Positions 1 to 5,512 are shown, numbered from the stretch's first letter. The stretch is DNA of 6,298 bases from Desulfobacteraceae bacterium (GCA_024636355.1 JAGXHH010000119.1:1-6298), one strand, 5' to 3'. A program made the numbers and translations. The notes: generated by a model not told the origin, from the letters alone.

Positions 1-46
1 CCTCCAGATTGTGCGCCCTCCTCCTTCCGCGCCACCGGGAAAACAT
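1..46 (-). CDS. Possible 5' end of a minus-strand gene, cut by the window edge
   Basis: An ATG at 46-44 on the minus strand opens a frame that stays open to the window edge (15 codons, beginning MFSRWRGRRRAHNLE). A good Shine-Dalgarno-like AAGGGGG (plus-strand CCCCCTT, 56-62) lies 9 bases upstream, and this is the main reason for calling it. A GATAAT box that resembles a -10 element lies further upstream (plus-strand ATTATC, 79-84), without a convincing -35. The N-terminus is short, basic and not recognised, so I assign no function. It would be transcribed divergently from the rhodanese-like gene. A chance open stretch is a real alternative because so few codons are visible. Confidence 0.4.
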   Translation of the reverse strand, partial: MFSRWRGRRRAHNLE

Positions 47-156
47 TTTACATATCCCCCTTCAGGTTACATCTTTGATTATCGAACCACCGTTTAAAAA
101 AAATTTGCAGCAACAATATGCTTCATTAATTTGATGGATTCGTAAAAAGCAAAACG

Positions 157-214
157 AACCACAGAGAACACAGCGCGGCCATGGCCGCAACCAAACTATA
201 TCAAACCACAGAGA
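157..214. repeat. Two direct copies of AACCACAGAGA
   Basis: The 11-mer AACCACAGAGA occurs at 157-167 and again at 204-214, 47 bases apart. The perfect palindrome GCGGCCATGGCCGC lies between them at 175-188, and a partial copy (CCACAGAG) occurs at 373-380. Similar ACCACAGAG strings are, from memory, common dispersed intergenic words in environmental bacterial genomes. No function can be assigned. Confidence 0.55.
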
Positions 215-237
215 CATTGCGGACAGCGATTTGAATA

Positions 238-321
238 CATGAAGACCATGAAGAACATGAAGGTTTAAAATTAAAAAATCCCTTCATGGATCTTCATAAG
301 ACCTTCTTCATGTTCTTCATG
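238..321. repeat. Inverted repeat of CATGAAG units
   Basis: The left arm (238-263) is three CATGAAG-like units ending in GG. The right side carries the complementary units in two blocks (281-297 and 303-321). The longest perfect match is CATGAAGAACATGAAG (247-262) with its exact reverse complement at 306-321. The RNA could fold into a long hairpin, with an AT-rich loop at 264-280. I recall CATGAAGAACATGAAG strings as dispersed intergenic repeats in deltaproteobacterial genomes; that is memory, not a search. Confidence 0.7.
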
Positions 322-446
322 TTAAAAAATCTTGTTCACAAAACAAGACATTCTCGGTTAGTAGCACAAAGGCCACAGAGATATGCTACGAGGCCATCAA
401 TATTGCCGCATGCCATTATCCTCTGAAAAACAAAAGGAGAACGCGA

Positions 447-872
447 ATGAATGAACGACGATTTTACATTTTCATAGGGTTGATCACCTGCCTGGCCACC
501 GTGCTGTTTCTTTCTTTGCCGGCGGCGGGCATCGCACAGGATCGTCCTGATGCCGGATCGATTGAACGCATTTCTCCGGAATCGGCAATGGAAAAACTTG
601 ATTCCGGCGAGGCGGTCCTGGTCTGTGCCTATGATGATCAAACGTGCAGTAAAGTCATGATCCCGGGGGCGATTTCTAAAGATGAGCTGGCCCGGAAGCG
701 GTCGTCACTGTCAAAAGACCAGGAAATCATATTTTATTGCGCCTGACCGAGCGAGGCCACCTCCGCCGGTCTGGCGGCTGTGTACACGGCAGATGGTTTC
801 CGGAATGTCAAGGCAATCGAGGGCGGTTTCGAGGCGTGGAAGGCAAAGGGGTATCCGGTGGGAAAAGAATAA
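447..872 (+). CDS. Exported rhodanese-like selenoprotein (UGA read as Sec100)
   Basis: This encodes a 141-residue rhodanese-fold protein, probably periplasmic. Residues 1-30 are a signal peptide: basic start, hydrophobic core about 7-24, likely cleavage after A30 in AGIA-QD. The rhodanese-like domain spans about 41-138, with ISPESAMEKLDSGE, MIPGAIS (71-77), IIFYC (94-98), and the typical C-terminal GFRNVKAIEGGFEAWKAKGYPV. The start is supported by AAGGAG (434-439) seven bases before ATG 447. The frame meets one TGA at codon 100 (744-746) and then runs on with perfect rhodanese similarity (PSEATSAGLAAVYTADGF) to TAA at 870-872. Relatives carry Y-C-x-C-P-N/H-E-A-T-S-A here, so UGA replaces the second Cys, giving C98-A-U100-P. 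A SECIS-like hairpin follows. The family moves sulfane sulfur or does thiol redox chemistry; the substrate is unknown. Extra Cys60 and Cys67 could be partners. A nonsense-mutated pseudogene is the alternative, but no other damage is visible. Confidence 0.85.
744..746 (+). other. Candidate selenocysteine codon (UGA) in the rhodanese-like gene
   Basis: This in-frame TGA is codon 100 of the frame starting at 447. It lies in the catalytic loop, two residues after C98 and directly before P101. It occupies the position of a conserved Cys in the Cys-x-Cys-Pro-x-Glu-Ala-Thr-Ser-Ala rhodanese subfamily, as I remember it. Homology continues in the same frame on both sides, which rules out a frameshift and fits recoding. 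A Cys codon differs from TGA by one base, so a nonsense mutation remains possible. Confidence 0.8.
758..782 (+). promoter_or_regulatory. Bacterial SECIS-like hairpin
   Basis: A perfect five-base-pair stem (CCGCC 763-767 with GGCGG 773-777) closes the loop GGUCU (768-772). Below it is a two-by-two internal loop (CU/CU) containing U762, and then a three-pair lower stem (758-760 with 780-782). The loop begins 22 bases after the UGA, within the usual distance for bacterial SECIS elements. From memory, the E. coli fdhF SECIS carries the same GGUCU string in its apical loop, whose G and U contact SelB, with a bulged U below the upper stem; U762 could play that part. The element is inside the coding sequence, as in bacteria generally. 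I made the fold by eye. Confidence 0.75.
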
Positions 873-983
873 CTGCAAAAAACCGTGCACGGACTTAAAA
901 TATGGGGTTTTGTGTACTAAAATACATGCCATCCCCCATTTCAGACACATGCCGTATGCCATACCGTAATCAAAAGATGTTTA

Positions 984-1015
984 TTGACGGATAGTTGAAT
1001 CGCGTTTTTCATAAA
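984..1015 (+). promoter_or_regulatory. Weak candidate promoter for the CBS-domain gene
   Basis: TTGACG (984-989) is a near-consensus -35 box. The only -10-like sequence at a tolerable distance is the poor TTCATA or CATAAA around 1008-1015. The rest of the 177-base gap 873-1049 holds a ten-base palindrome CCGTGCACGG (883-892) and nothing else I can name. The gap and the separate ribosome-binding site make independent transcription of the CBS gene possible but not shown. Confidence 0.25.
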
Positions 1016-1049
1016 CCAATGCGTACGGGCGATATTCAAGGGGGTTGCC

Positions 1050-1487
1050 ATGATGAGGATCATCCGGGACATACTCAGGGAGAAGGGAACGGAAGTTTAT
1101 TCCATTTCACCGGATGCAACGGTTTTCGAAGCTCTCAGCCTTATGGCTGAAAAAAACATCGGGGGCCTGGTGGTATTTGAAAACGACCGGATCATAGGAC
1201 TGATTTCCGAACGCGACTACGCCCGCAAAGTCATCCTGAAAGGCAAGCATTCCCAGGACATACCAGTTCGCGAGATTATGACAAAAGAGGTCGTCACGGT
1301 CGATCCGACGTTGAATCTGGAAAAATGCATGCAACTGATCACAAATAAACGGATCCGGCATTTGCCGGTAATAGAAAATGACCGGTTGGCCGGCATAATT
1401 TCCATCGGCGACATCGTCAAGGGGATCATCACAGATAAAAAATTTATTATCGATCAGCTCGAACATTACATAAAAGGATCGCAGTAG
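1050..1487 (+). CDS. CBS-domain pair protein
   Basis: This is a 145-residue soluble protein made of little more than one Bateman module. CBS1 spans about 7-64 and CBS2 about 74-130. Each ends with the usual nucleotide-binding signature: GLISERD (50-56) and GIISIGD (115-121), with S/T-x-x-D at S53-D56 and S118-D121. The linker VREIMTKEVVTVDP is typical. CBS pairs bind AMP, ATP, SAM or similar adenosyl ligands and act as energy or redox sensors; a stand-alone pair like this usually acts on a partner protein, unknown here. ATG 1050 follows AAGGGGG (1038-1044) at five bases; a second ATG at 1053 could also be used. The length is normal for this small family and the gene looks intact. It lies 177 bases after the rhodanese-like gene on the same strand and converges with hrpB. 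Confidence 0.95.
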   Translation: MMRIIRDILREKGTEVYSISPDATVFEALSLMAEKNIGGLVVFENDRIIGLISERDYARKVILKGKHSQDIPVREIMTKEVVTVDPTLNLEKCMQLITNKRIRHLPVIENDRLAGIISIGDIVKGIITDKKFIIDQLEHYIKGSQ

Positions 1488-1567
1488 GAAATATCCCGGT
1501 TTACCGGAACATGGGCGGGTTTGAAAACCCTACGTCCCACCGCGAGCTCATCTCCGATGTAACCAAA

Positions 1568-1744
1568 TACAAAATCTGGTTATCCGAAAACTCAAGTTAA
1601 TGATTTCTCTCGCAGAGCCGCTGAGGACGCGGAGTGTTTCTCTGCGCTCCCAGCGCCCTCTGCGAGAGGATATTCGCTCTCCTTGGCACCAAAAAGTTTA
1701 GACTTGCCGATCACTGTAGCGAACCGGATAACCAAATTACAAAA
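1568..1744. mobile_element. Possible MITE-like element between convergent genes
   Basis: Near-perfect inverted ends face each other across about 164 bases: ATCTGGTTATCCG (1574-1586) and CGGATAACCAAAT (1725-1737), with one mismatch in 13. They are flanked by the direct repeat TACAAA(A) at 1568-1574 and 1738-1744, which looks like a target-site duplication. The interior has no gene and holds a long hairpin. The direct repeat is part of a longer imperfect match: AACCAAATACAAAATC at 1561-1576 against AACCAAATTACAAAAATC at 1731-1748. The exact borders are therefore uncertain. The ends are AT-rich and short, so chance or an ancient remnant cannot be excluded. Confidence 0.35.
1605..1670. repeat. 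Long intergenic hairpin, possible bidirectional terminator
   Basis: The outer arms CTCTCGCAGAG (1607-1617) and CTCTGCGAGAG (1658-1668) are perfectly complementary. An inner pair CGCTG/CAGCG (1619-1623 with 1651-1655) and a further imperfect stem (1625-1634 with 1640-1649) close a five-base loop at 1635-1639. The result is a nearly continuous 66-base hairpin between the convergent CBS and hrpB genes. It lacks a clean T-run on either side, so termination is only a guess. The CTCTGCGAGAG wording resembles dispersed repeats seen in other anaerobe genomes (from memory). Confidence 0.65.
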
Positions 1745-1749
1745 ATCCA

Positions 1750-4269
1750 TCACCGATTCGGGCGGACGCGGGCAGTGGGTTCCGCCTGCAACGGGTCATC
1801 GGGCCAATAGTGCTTCGGATAGCGGCCCTTTAATTCTTTCTTCACTTCCGGGTATCCGGTTTTCCAGAAACCGGCCAGATCCTGCGTGATCTGGACCGGG
1901 CGGCCGGCCGGCGAAAGCAGGTGAATGAGCAGCGGATGTTTTCCTGCGGCAATCGTCGGGGTCCGCTCAAGACCGAACATTTCCTGCAGGCGTACGGCCA
2001 GAACCGGCATTTCCCCCGAATAATCGATCGGAATCCGCGACCCGCTCGGCACGGCAAAGTGCGCAGGGGCGAATTCGTCCAGGCGCTTGCGCTGCGGATA
2101 TGCCAGCAGGTTCGAAAGCGCAATTTCAAGACCCTTTGCCGTGATGTCACGCAGCCGGGTCATGCCCGATACATAAGGCGCAAGCCAATTTTCCAGGTTG
2201 GCTTCAAGGCCCTCGTCCGAGACATTCGGCCACTCATCTTCTTCTGCAAAAAGTCGTCTCAAAAAATTGACGCGCTTCTGCCAGCTGCGCAGCGCTTTTG
2301 TCCATGGCAGGGAGGCAATCCCCGCCTGCCGAATGCCTTGCATAAGGACATTCTGCACCTGCTCGGCATCGGGTGCGGCAAGCGGTTCGCTCTGCAGGGT
2401 CAGGGCGCCGAATTTCAATTCACGTCGGGCGGCAACCGCTTTGCGCTCCGCATCCCATTCCACGACATCCACAGTTTCCGTCTGCCCGGCGAATTGTTCT
2501 TTAAAAAGGCTCAAATTGTAAGCGGCGGCTTTGAAAATGCGGGAATTGCGCCGTTCGCCGTCGAGTTCCACCGCCACCAGCCAGGATTCGGTGGAAAGGG
2601 GGGCCGCCGGGTCGAGATACGCCCCCCGGCCGTTGGCCAGTATATAATGTCCCCGGACGCCGGTGCGCACCTGGGCAATCCGGTCCGGGTAGGCCAGGGC
2701 CAGCAGCTTCCCGATAGACGCATCTTTCCGATTTCCAGCGATGTTTTTGAAACGCCGGCGCAAATGGGCTGCAGTACGGATCACCCACCGAACGGCGGAT
2801 TCGTCGATCGTTGCGCCGGGACATCGAAACGGTATGTTGCGCCGCACCGCCGTTACCAGGTCGATCCGGAGCTGCATGTCGACGTCCTGCCATCCATAGT
2901 CAAAACGGAACGGATCACGCTCGATCAGCAGGGCCGCAAGATCGCAGGCGATCTCCTGCTGCCCCATTTCGGCTGCCGCCAGCAGCATATGCGCCATGCG
3001 GGGGTGTGCCGGAAGGGCGGCCGTCTGCCGGCCGTGTTCGGTAACCCGGCCGTTCTCATCCAGGGCCCCCAGGGACCGAAGCAAACCACGGGCGCTTTCG
3101 CAGGCATGCAGCGGAGGCGGATCGAGCCAGTTAAGCGTACCCGGATCGTCCACGCCCCAGATCGCAAGTTCGAGTACCAGCGAGGCAAGGTCGGCTTCCA
3201 GTATTTCCGGCCGGTGGGCCGCGACAAGCCCCTGGTGGACGTTTTCCGACCAGAGGCGGATGCAGACGCCCGGGGCCGTTCGCCCGGCCCGGCCGCGCCG
3301 CTGATCGGCCGAAGCCCGGGAAACCGGCACGGTTACCAGCCGGGTCAGCCCGCTGCGGATATCGTACCGCGGAATCCGCGAAAGGCCGCTGTCCACGACT
3401 ACCCGGACATCTTCTATGGTGAGACTGGTTTCGGCAATGGAAGTGGCGAGCACGATCTTACGCTTTCCTTGCGGGGCAGGAGAAATGGCCCGATCCTGCT
3501 CCTGCTGTGGCAGGCTGCCGAAAAGCGGGGCAACGATCCATTCGGGGCCAAGTTCTGCCGCATTGAGCCGCTTTGCCGTCTGCCGGATTTCCGAAGCACC
3601 GGGCAGGAACACCAGGAGGCTTCCCGATTCGGTGCGGGCGGCACAAAGCACGGCGTCCGCAATGGCATCAATCGATGCGGCCGGCGCATGCCGTCCCGCG
3701 TACCGCGTCTCGACCGGAAATTCCCGGCCCGGACAATCAATCACCGGGGCATCTCCCAGCATCGCAGCAACCGGCTCGGCCATGATGGTGGCCGACATGA
3801 CAAGCAACCGCAGATCCGGGCTGAGCACCCCCTGCATGTCGCAGCAAAGCGCAAGCCCCAGATCGGCATCGAGGCTGCGCTCGTGAAACTCATCGAAAAT
3901 CACCAGGCCGACTCCCTCCAGCGAGGGGTCCCCCTGAAGCATCCGGGTCAGCACCCCTTCGGTGACCACCTCGATGCGCGTGGCCGCACTGACCCGGCTG
4001 TCCATCCGGACCCGGTAGCCGACCGTCTGCCCCACGTCTTCCCCCAGCAAATTGGCCATTCGACGCGCCGCAGCCCGCGCCGCCAGCCGCCGGGGGGCCA
4101 GCATCATGATCCTGCGTCCGGCAAGCCAGTCGCTGTCTATGAGGGAAAGCGGCACCAGGGTTGTTTTGCCGGCTCCGGGGGGCGCCTGAAGAACCGCGCA
4201 GGCATGTTTCGAAAGGGCCTTTTGGAGGTCCGGCAGAACCGATTCTATTGGGAGGCCGTATTCCGGCAT
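1750..4269 (-). CDS. hrpB: ATP-dependent helicase HrpB
   Basis: This is a DEAH/RHA-type superfamily 2 helicase of 839 residues and appears full length. In order: Walker A APPGAGKTT (29-37), DEFH box (126-129), SAT (159-161), motif V TSIAETSLTI (276-285), motif VI QRRGRAGR (323-330), then a helicase-associated region and the HrpB C-terminal domain ending in the family-typical RYPKHYWPDDP close to the C-terminus. HrpB proteins are putative RNA helicases; their physiological role is poorly known. I chose ATG 4269 because MPEYGLPIESVLPDL aligns with the usual start of the family. An in-frame TTG at 4293 lies inside a tandem heptamer repeat and would add only eight residues. Neither start has a clear ribosome-binding site. 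The gene lies about 63 bases after the acyltransferase stop on the same strand, so co-transcription is plausible. It ends in TGA, used here as a true stop. Confidence 0.95.
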   Translation of the reverse strand: MPEYGLPIESVLPDLQKALSKHACAVLQAPPGAGKTTLVPLSLIDSDWLAGRRIMMLAPRRLAARAAARRMANLLGEDVGQTVGYRVRMDSRVSAATRIEVVTEGVLTRMLQGDPSLEGVGLVIFDEFHERSLDADLGLALCCDMQGVLSPDLRLLVMSATIMAEPVAAMLGDAPVIDCPGREFPVETRYAGRHAPAASIDAIADAVLCAARTESGSLLVFLPGASEIRQTAKRLNAAELGPEWIVAPLFGSLPQQEQDRAISPAPQGKRKIVLATSIAETSLTIEDVRVVVDSGLSRIPRYDIRSGLTRLVTVPVSRASADQRRGRAGRTAPGVCIRLWSENVHQGLVAAHRPEILEADLASLVLELAIWGVDDPGTLNWLDPPPLHACESARGLLRSLGALDENGRVTEHGRQTAALPAHPRMAHMLLAAAEMGQQEIACDLAALLIERDPFRFDYGWQDVDMQLRIDLVTAVRRNIPFRCPGATIDESAVRWVIRTAAHLRRRFKNIAGNRKDASIGKLLALAYPDRIAQVRTGVRGHYILANGRGAYLDPAAPLSTESWLVAVELDGERRNSRIFKAAAYNLSLFKEQFAGQTETVDVVEWDAERKAVAARRELKFGALTLQSEPLAAPDAEQVQNVLMQGIRQAGIASLPWTKALRSWQKRVNFLRRLFAEEDEWPNVSDEGLEANLENWLAPYVSGMTRLRDITAKGLEIALSNLLAYPQRKRLDEFAPAHFAVPSGSRIPIDYSGEMPVLAVRLQEMFGLERTPTIAAGKHPLLIHLLSPAGRPVQITQDLAGFWKTGYPEVKKELKGRYPKHYWPDDPLQAEPTARVRPNR

Positions 4270-4280
4270 GGTTGTTAGAG

Positions 4281-4315
4281 GTTCAGGGTTCAAAGTTCAG
4301 GGTTCAAGGTTCTCC
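4281..4315. repeat. Tandem heptamer GTTCARR, five units
   Basis: Five head-to-tail seven-base units run GTTCAGG, GTTCAAA, GTTCAGG, GTTCAAG, GTTCTCC; the last is degenerate. Units one and three are identical, giving a period of 14 over the first four units. The repeat fills most of the gap between the acyltransferase stop and the hrpB start. It lies where a ribosome-binding site or promoter would be expected, so it may affect hrpB expression or copy number by slippage. Similar GTTCARR tracts are, as I recall, common in intergenic DNA of deltaproteobacteria. Confidence 0.8.
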
Positions 4316-4332
4316 GTAGCGGCAGGAAGCAC

Positions 4333-5046
4333 TTATGCACGATCTGTTTTTTTGGTGCGCGTGTTCGTACCCGGTCTTTTTTGCTTATCGAAATCCGGTT
4401 TCACAAGATGGGGTTGCATGATGGTTTCGATGCGGAACCTCTGTTTTTCCACCATATTTTTCTCCGCATCCGGTTCAAGTTGAATCATGTCGCCGTACTT
4501 TATCGTAACTTTTGAAAACGGTATCGGCAGCAGGAATTGATCCCAGCTGTTAAAAATCCAGGCGTTTTCCGCAACCATATGGACAGGGACGATGACCGCT
4601 CCGGCGCCCTGCGCCAGATACACCGCACCTTCTTTTACAACCCCTGCCGGCCCCCGGGGGCCGTCGAGGATATGAGCGGCCAGCCCGTTTGTCTGCAATT
4701 GCCGAATCATCTTCACCAGCGCTTTGCGGCCGCCCCGGGAAGAAGAGCCGCGCACGGTGTGCCAGCCGGTCAGGTTGGCGACACCGGCGATCAACTCCCC
4801 GTCCTTGCTCTGGCTGATCATGAGGCTGGGCTGCAACGGGGCGTACTCCTTGAAGTACCGGATCAACGAAAAAAACTGCTGGTGCCAGACGCACAGCAGC
4901 ACCCGGCCGCCGGACCGCAGGTGGTCCATCCACTCTTTTTCATTTTCCACCCGCAAGCGAAACGTCCAGGAATAGATCCGGATAAAATGGTAAACGAGGC
5001 GAATCATCGATTTTGACGTAAGCATTTTCTTCAACTTCAGCGACAT
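4333..5046 (-). CDS. Lysophospholipid acyltransferase family protein (DUF374 type)
   Basis: This 237-residue protein belongs to the DUF374 branch of the lysophospholipid/lipid A acyltransferase-like superfamily, which transfers acyl chains to lipids at the inner membrane; its exact substrate is not known. Visible landmarks: a hydrophobic/amphipathic N-terminus (about 14-30), VWHQQFF (53-59) holding the likely catalytic His55, SQSKDGELIAG (78-88), RGSSSRGG (99-106) and DGPRGPAG (128-135), which match the family blocks. As usual in DUF374, the classic H-x4-D is not obvious. The last 20 residues are very basic and probably disordered. ATG 5046 has an AAGGA (plus-strand TCCTT, 5054-5058) seven bases upstream. 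No partner of lipid A synthesis is in view; the only close neighbour is hrpB downstream. The gene ends in TAA and appears intact. Confidence 0.9.
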   Translation of the reverse strand: MSLKLKKMLTSKSMIRLVYHFIRIYSWTFRLRVENEKEWMDHLRSGGRVLLCVWHQQFFSLIRYFKEYAPLQPSLMISQSKDGELIAGVANLTGWHTVRGSSSRGGRKALVKMIRQLQTNGLAAHILDGPRGPAGVVKEGAVYLAQGAGAVIVPVHMVAENAWIFNSWDQFLLPIPFSKVTIKYGDMIQLEPDAEKNMVEKQRFRIETIMQPHLVKPDFDKQKRPGTNTRTKKTDRA

Positions 5047-5279
5047 GAAAAATTCCTTGTAGATTTGGAAACACGCTTGGCAATAACTTTAAAGAACAGG
5101 AAAACGAAAGCGGTACAGGATAAAACCGCTTTCAGATAATGTCCATCCGAAATGAGATATTTTTTCAAATTTCAAAAAAGATGGGATTTTGACGTTCACG
5201 CGTATTCACAGGGGCTCGAAACGGCAGAAAAAAAATGCTGCAAACACTCGTGAGGCACGGAATAGGACTTGAGCCGGGC

Positions 5280-5360
5280 GGTCAATGCTGTGGCATTGGG
5301 GAAAATTCCACGCCGAAGGTGGACGGGGCTGATTGACCCCGGGCAAGTATGTCCGGGGTC
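5280..5360. repeat. Left part of repeat cluster: small nested hairpins
   Basis: Several short stems occur in a row: CAATGC/GCATTG (5283-5288 with 5293-5298), TCCAC/GTGGA (5307-5311 with 5319-5323), and GACCCCGG/CCGGGGTC (5335-5342 with 5353-5360). The first and second are enclosed by GGTCAAT/ATTGACC (5280-5286 with 5332-5338), giving a possible multi-branched fold. They look like part of the same repeat mosaic as the next element. Confidence 0.5.
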
Positions 5361-5377
5361 GTTTGGACGTCCCGGAA

Positions 5378-5452
5378 GGCGATTCGTGAATCGCCCCTAC
5401 AACGTGAGGGAATTGTACAATGGTCATTCGTAGGGGCGATTCACGAATCGCC
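5378..5452. repeat. Perfect 23-base inverted repeat (REP-like)
   Basis: The arms at 5378-5400 and 5430-5452 are exact reverse complements over 23 bases, with a 29-base loop. Each arm also contains its own palindrome (GGCGATTCGTGAATCGCC, reverse in the other copy), so it can fold alone as well. GTAGGGGCGATTC arms of this type are, from memory, abundant dispersed repeats in Desulfobacteraceae and some other bacteria, often next to GC-rich hairpins. It lies 61 bases downstream of the AOR-family stop and may protect or end that transcript. Confidence 0.85.
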
Positions 5453-5479
5453 CCCGGGCGGGGAGAACCCCCGCCCGGG
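5453..5479. repeat. GC-rich hairpin, 11-base-pair stem
   Basis: CCCGGGCGGGG (5453-5463) and CCCCGCCCGGG (5469-5479) are perfect reverse complements around the loop AGAAC. It starts immediately after the 23-base inverted repeat and abuts the next stem. No T-run follows on either strand, so it is more likely a repeat module than a classic intrinsic terminator. Confidence 0.8.
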
Positions 5480-5498
5480 TCGGGATGTGAATCCCGAC
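5479..5498. repeat. Hairpin GTCGGGAT/ATCCCGAC near the AOR gene end
   Basis: An eight-base-pair perfect stem (5479-5486 with 5491-5498) closes a GTGA loop. It starts 15 bases beyond the AOR-family stop codon when read on the minus strand. It could stall transcription or protect the 3' end of that mRNA, but no T-run follows. Its edge overlaps the neighbouring GC-rich hairpin by one base. Confidence 0.7.
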
Positions 5499-5512
5499 CT
5501 GCAATTTTACCA

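Larger units (their letters stand above)
47..446. other. Gene-free spacer with several short repeats
   Basis: No credible coding region lies in these 400 bases. They are AT-richer than the genes and hold three things: two copies of AACCACAGAGA (157-167 and 204-214), with a related CCACAGAG at 373-380; a perfect 14-base palindrome GCGGCCATGGCCGC (175-188); and an inverted repeat built of CATGAAG units (238-321). A small AT-rich hairpin (330-336 with 342-348, TCTTGTT/AACAAGA) followed on the minus strand by a T-run could be a weak minus-strand terminator, but no gene clearly needs it. A 101-codon minus-strand frame at 336-641 overlaps the rhodanese-like gene and looks spurious. I see no convincing promoter for the gene at 447. 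Confidence 0.6.
5047..5512. other. Gene-free region dominated by inverted repeats
   Basis: These 466 bases separate the AOR-family gene from the acyltransferase gene, both on the minus strand. The part next to the acyltransferase (5047-5200) is AT-rich and is the likely place for its promoter, but I see no clear -35/-10 pair. From about 5270 to 5498 the DNA is a chain of GC-rich hairpins. A 73-codon minus-strand frame at 5206-5427 spells VGAIHESPS across one repeat arm; I regard it as an artefact of the repeat, not a gene. Confidence 0.6.

Noticed and set aside
744..872. Reading the rhodanese-like gene as a pseudogene
   Set aside because: Only one stop occurs, it falls at a conserved Cys site, and a SECIS-like hairpin follows. 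Decay would not be expected to leave this pattern. It remains the main alternative.
883..892. Terminator after the rhodanese-like gene (CCGTGCACGG)
   Set aside because: The palindrome leaves no room for a proper loop and no T-run follows it.
682..969. Plus-strand frame overlapping the end of the rhodanese-like gene, as evidence of a frameshift
   Set aside because: The rhodanese similarity stays in the original frame before and after the TGA; this other frame shows no similarity. A frameshift is not needed.
1107..1466. Minus-strand frame of 119 codons opposite the CBS gene
   Set aside because: It is antisense to a clear CBS pair with a good ribosome-binding site and shows no domain of its own.
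1921..4278. Open frame of 785 codons on the plus strand opposite hrpB
   Set aside because: It is fully antisense to a helicase with all motifs in order. The composition is Arg/Pro/Gly/His-rich without recognisable domains, as expected from codon bias in a GC-rich gene.
5206..5427. A 73-codon minus-strand frame containing VGAIHESPS
   Set aside because: Part of it is the translation of one arm of the 23-base inverted repeat and the rest crosses other hairpins; no ribosome-binding site or domain supports it.
5378..5498. A CRISPR array
   Set aside because: The repeats are inverted, not regularly spaced direct repeats, and there are no unique spacers of even length.
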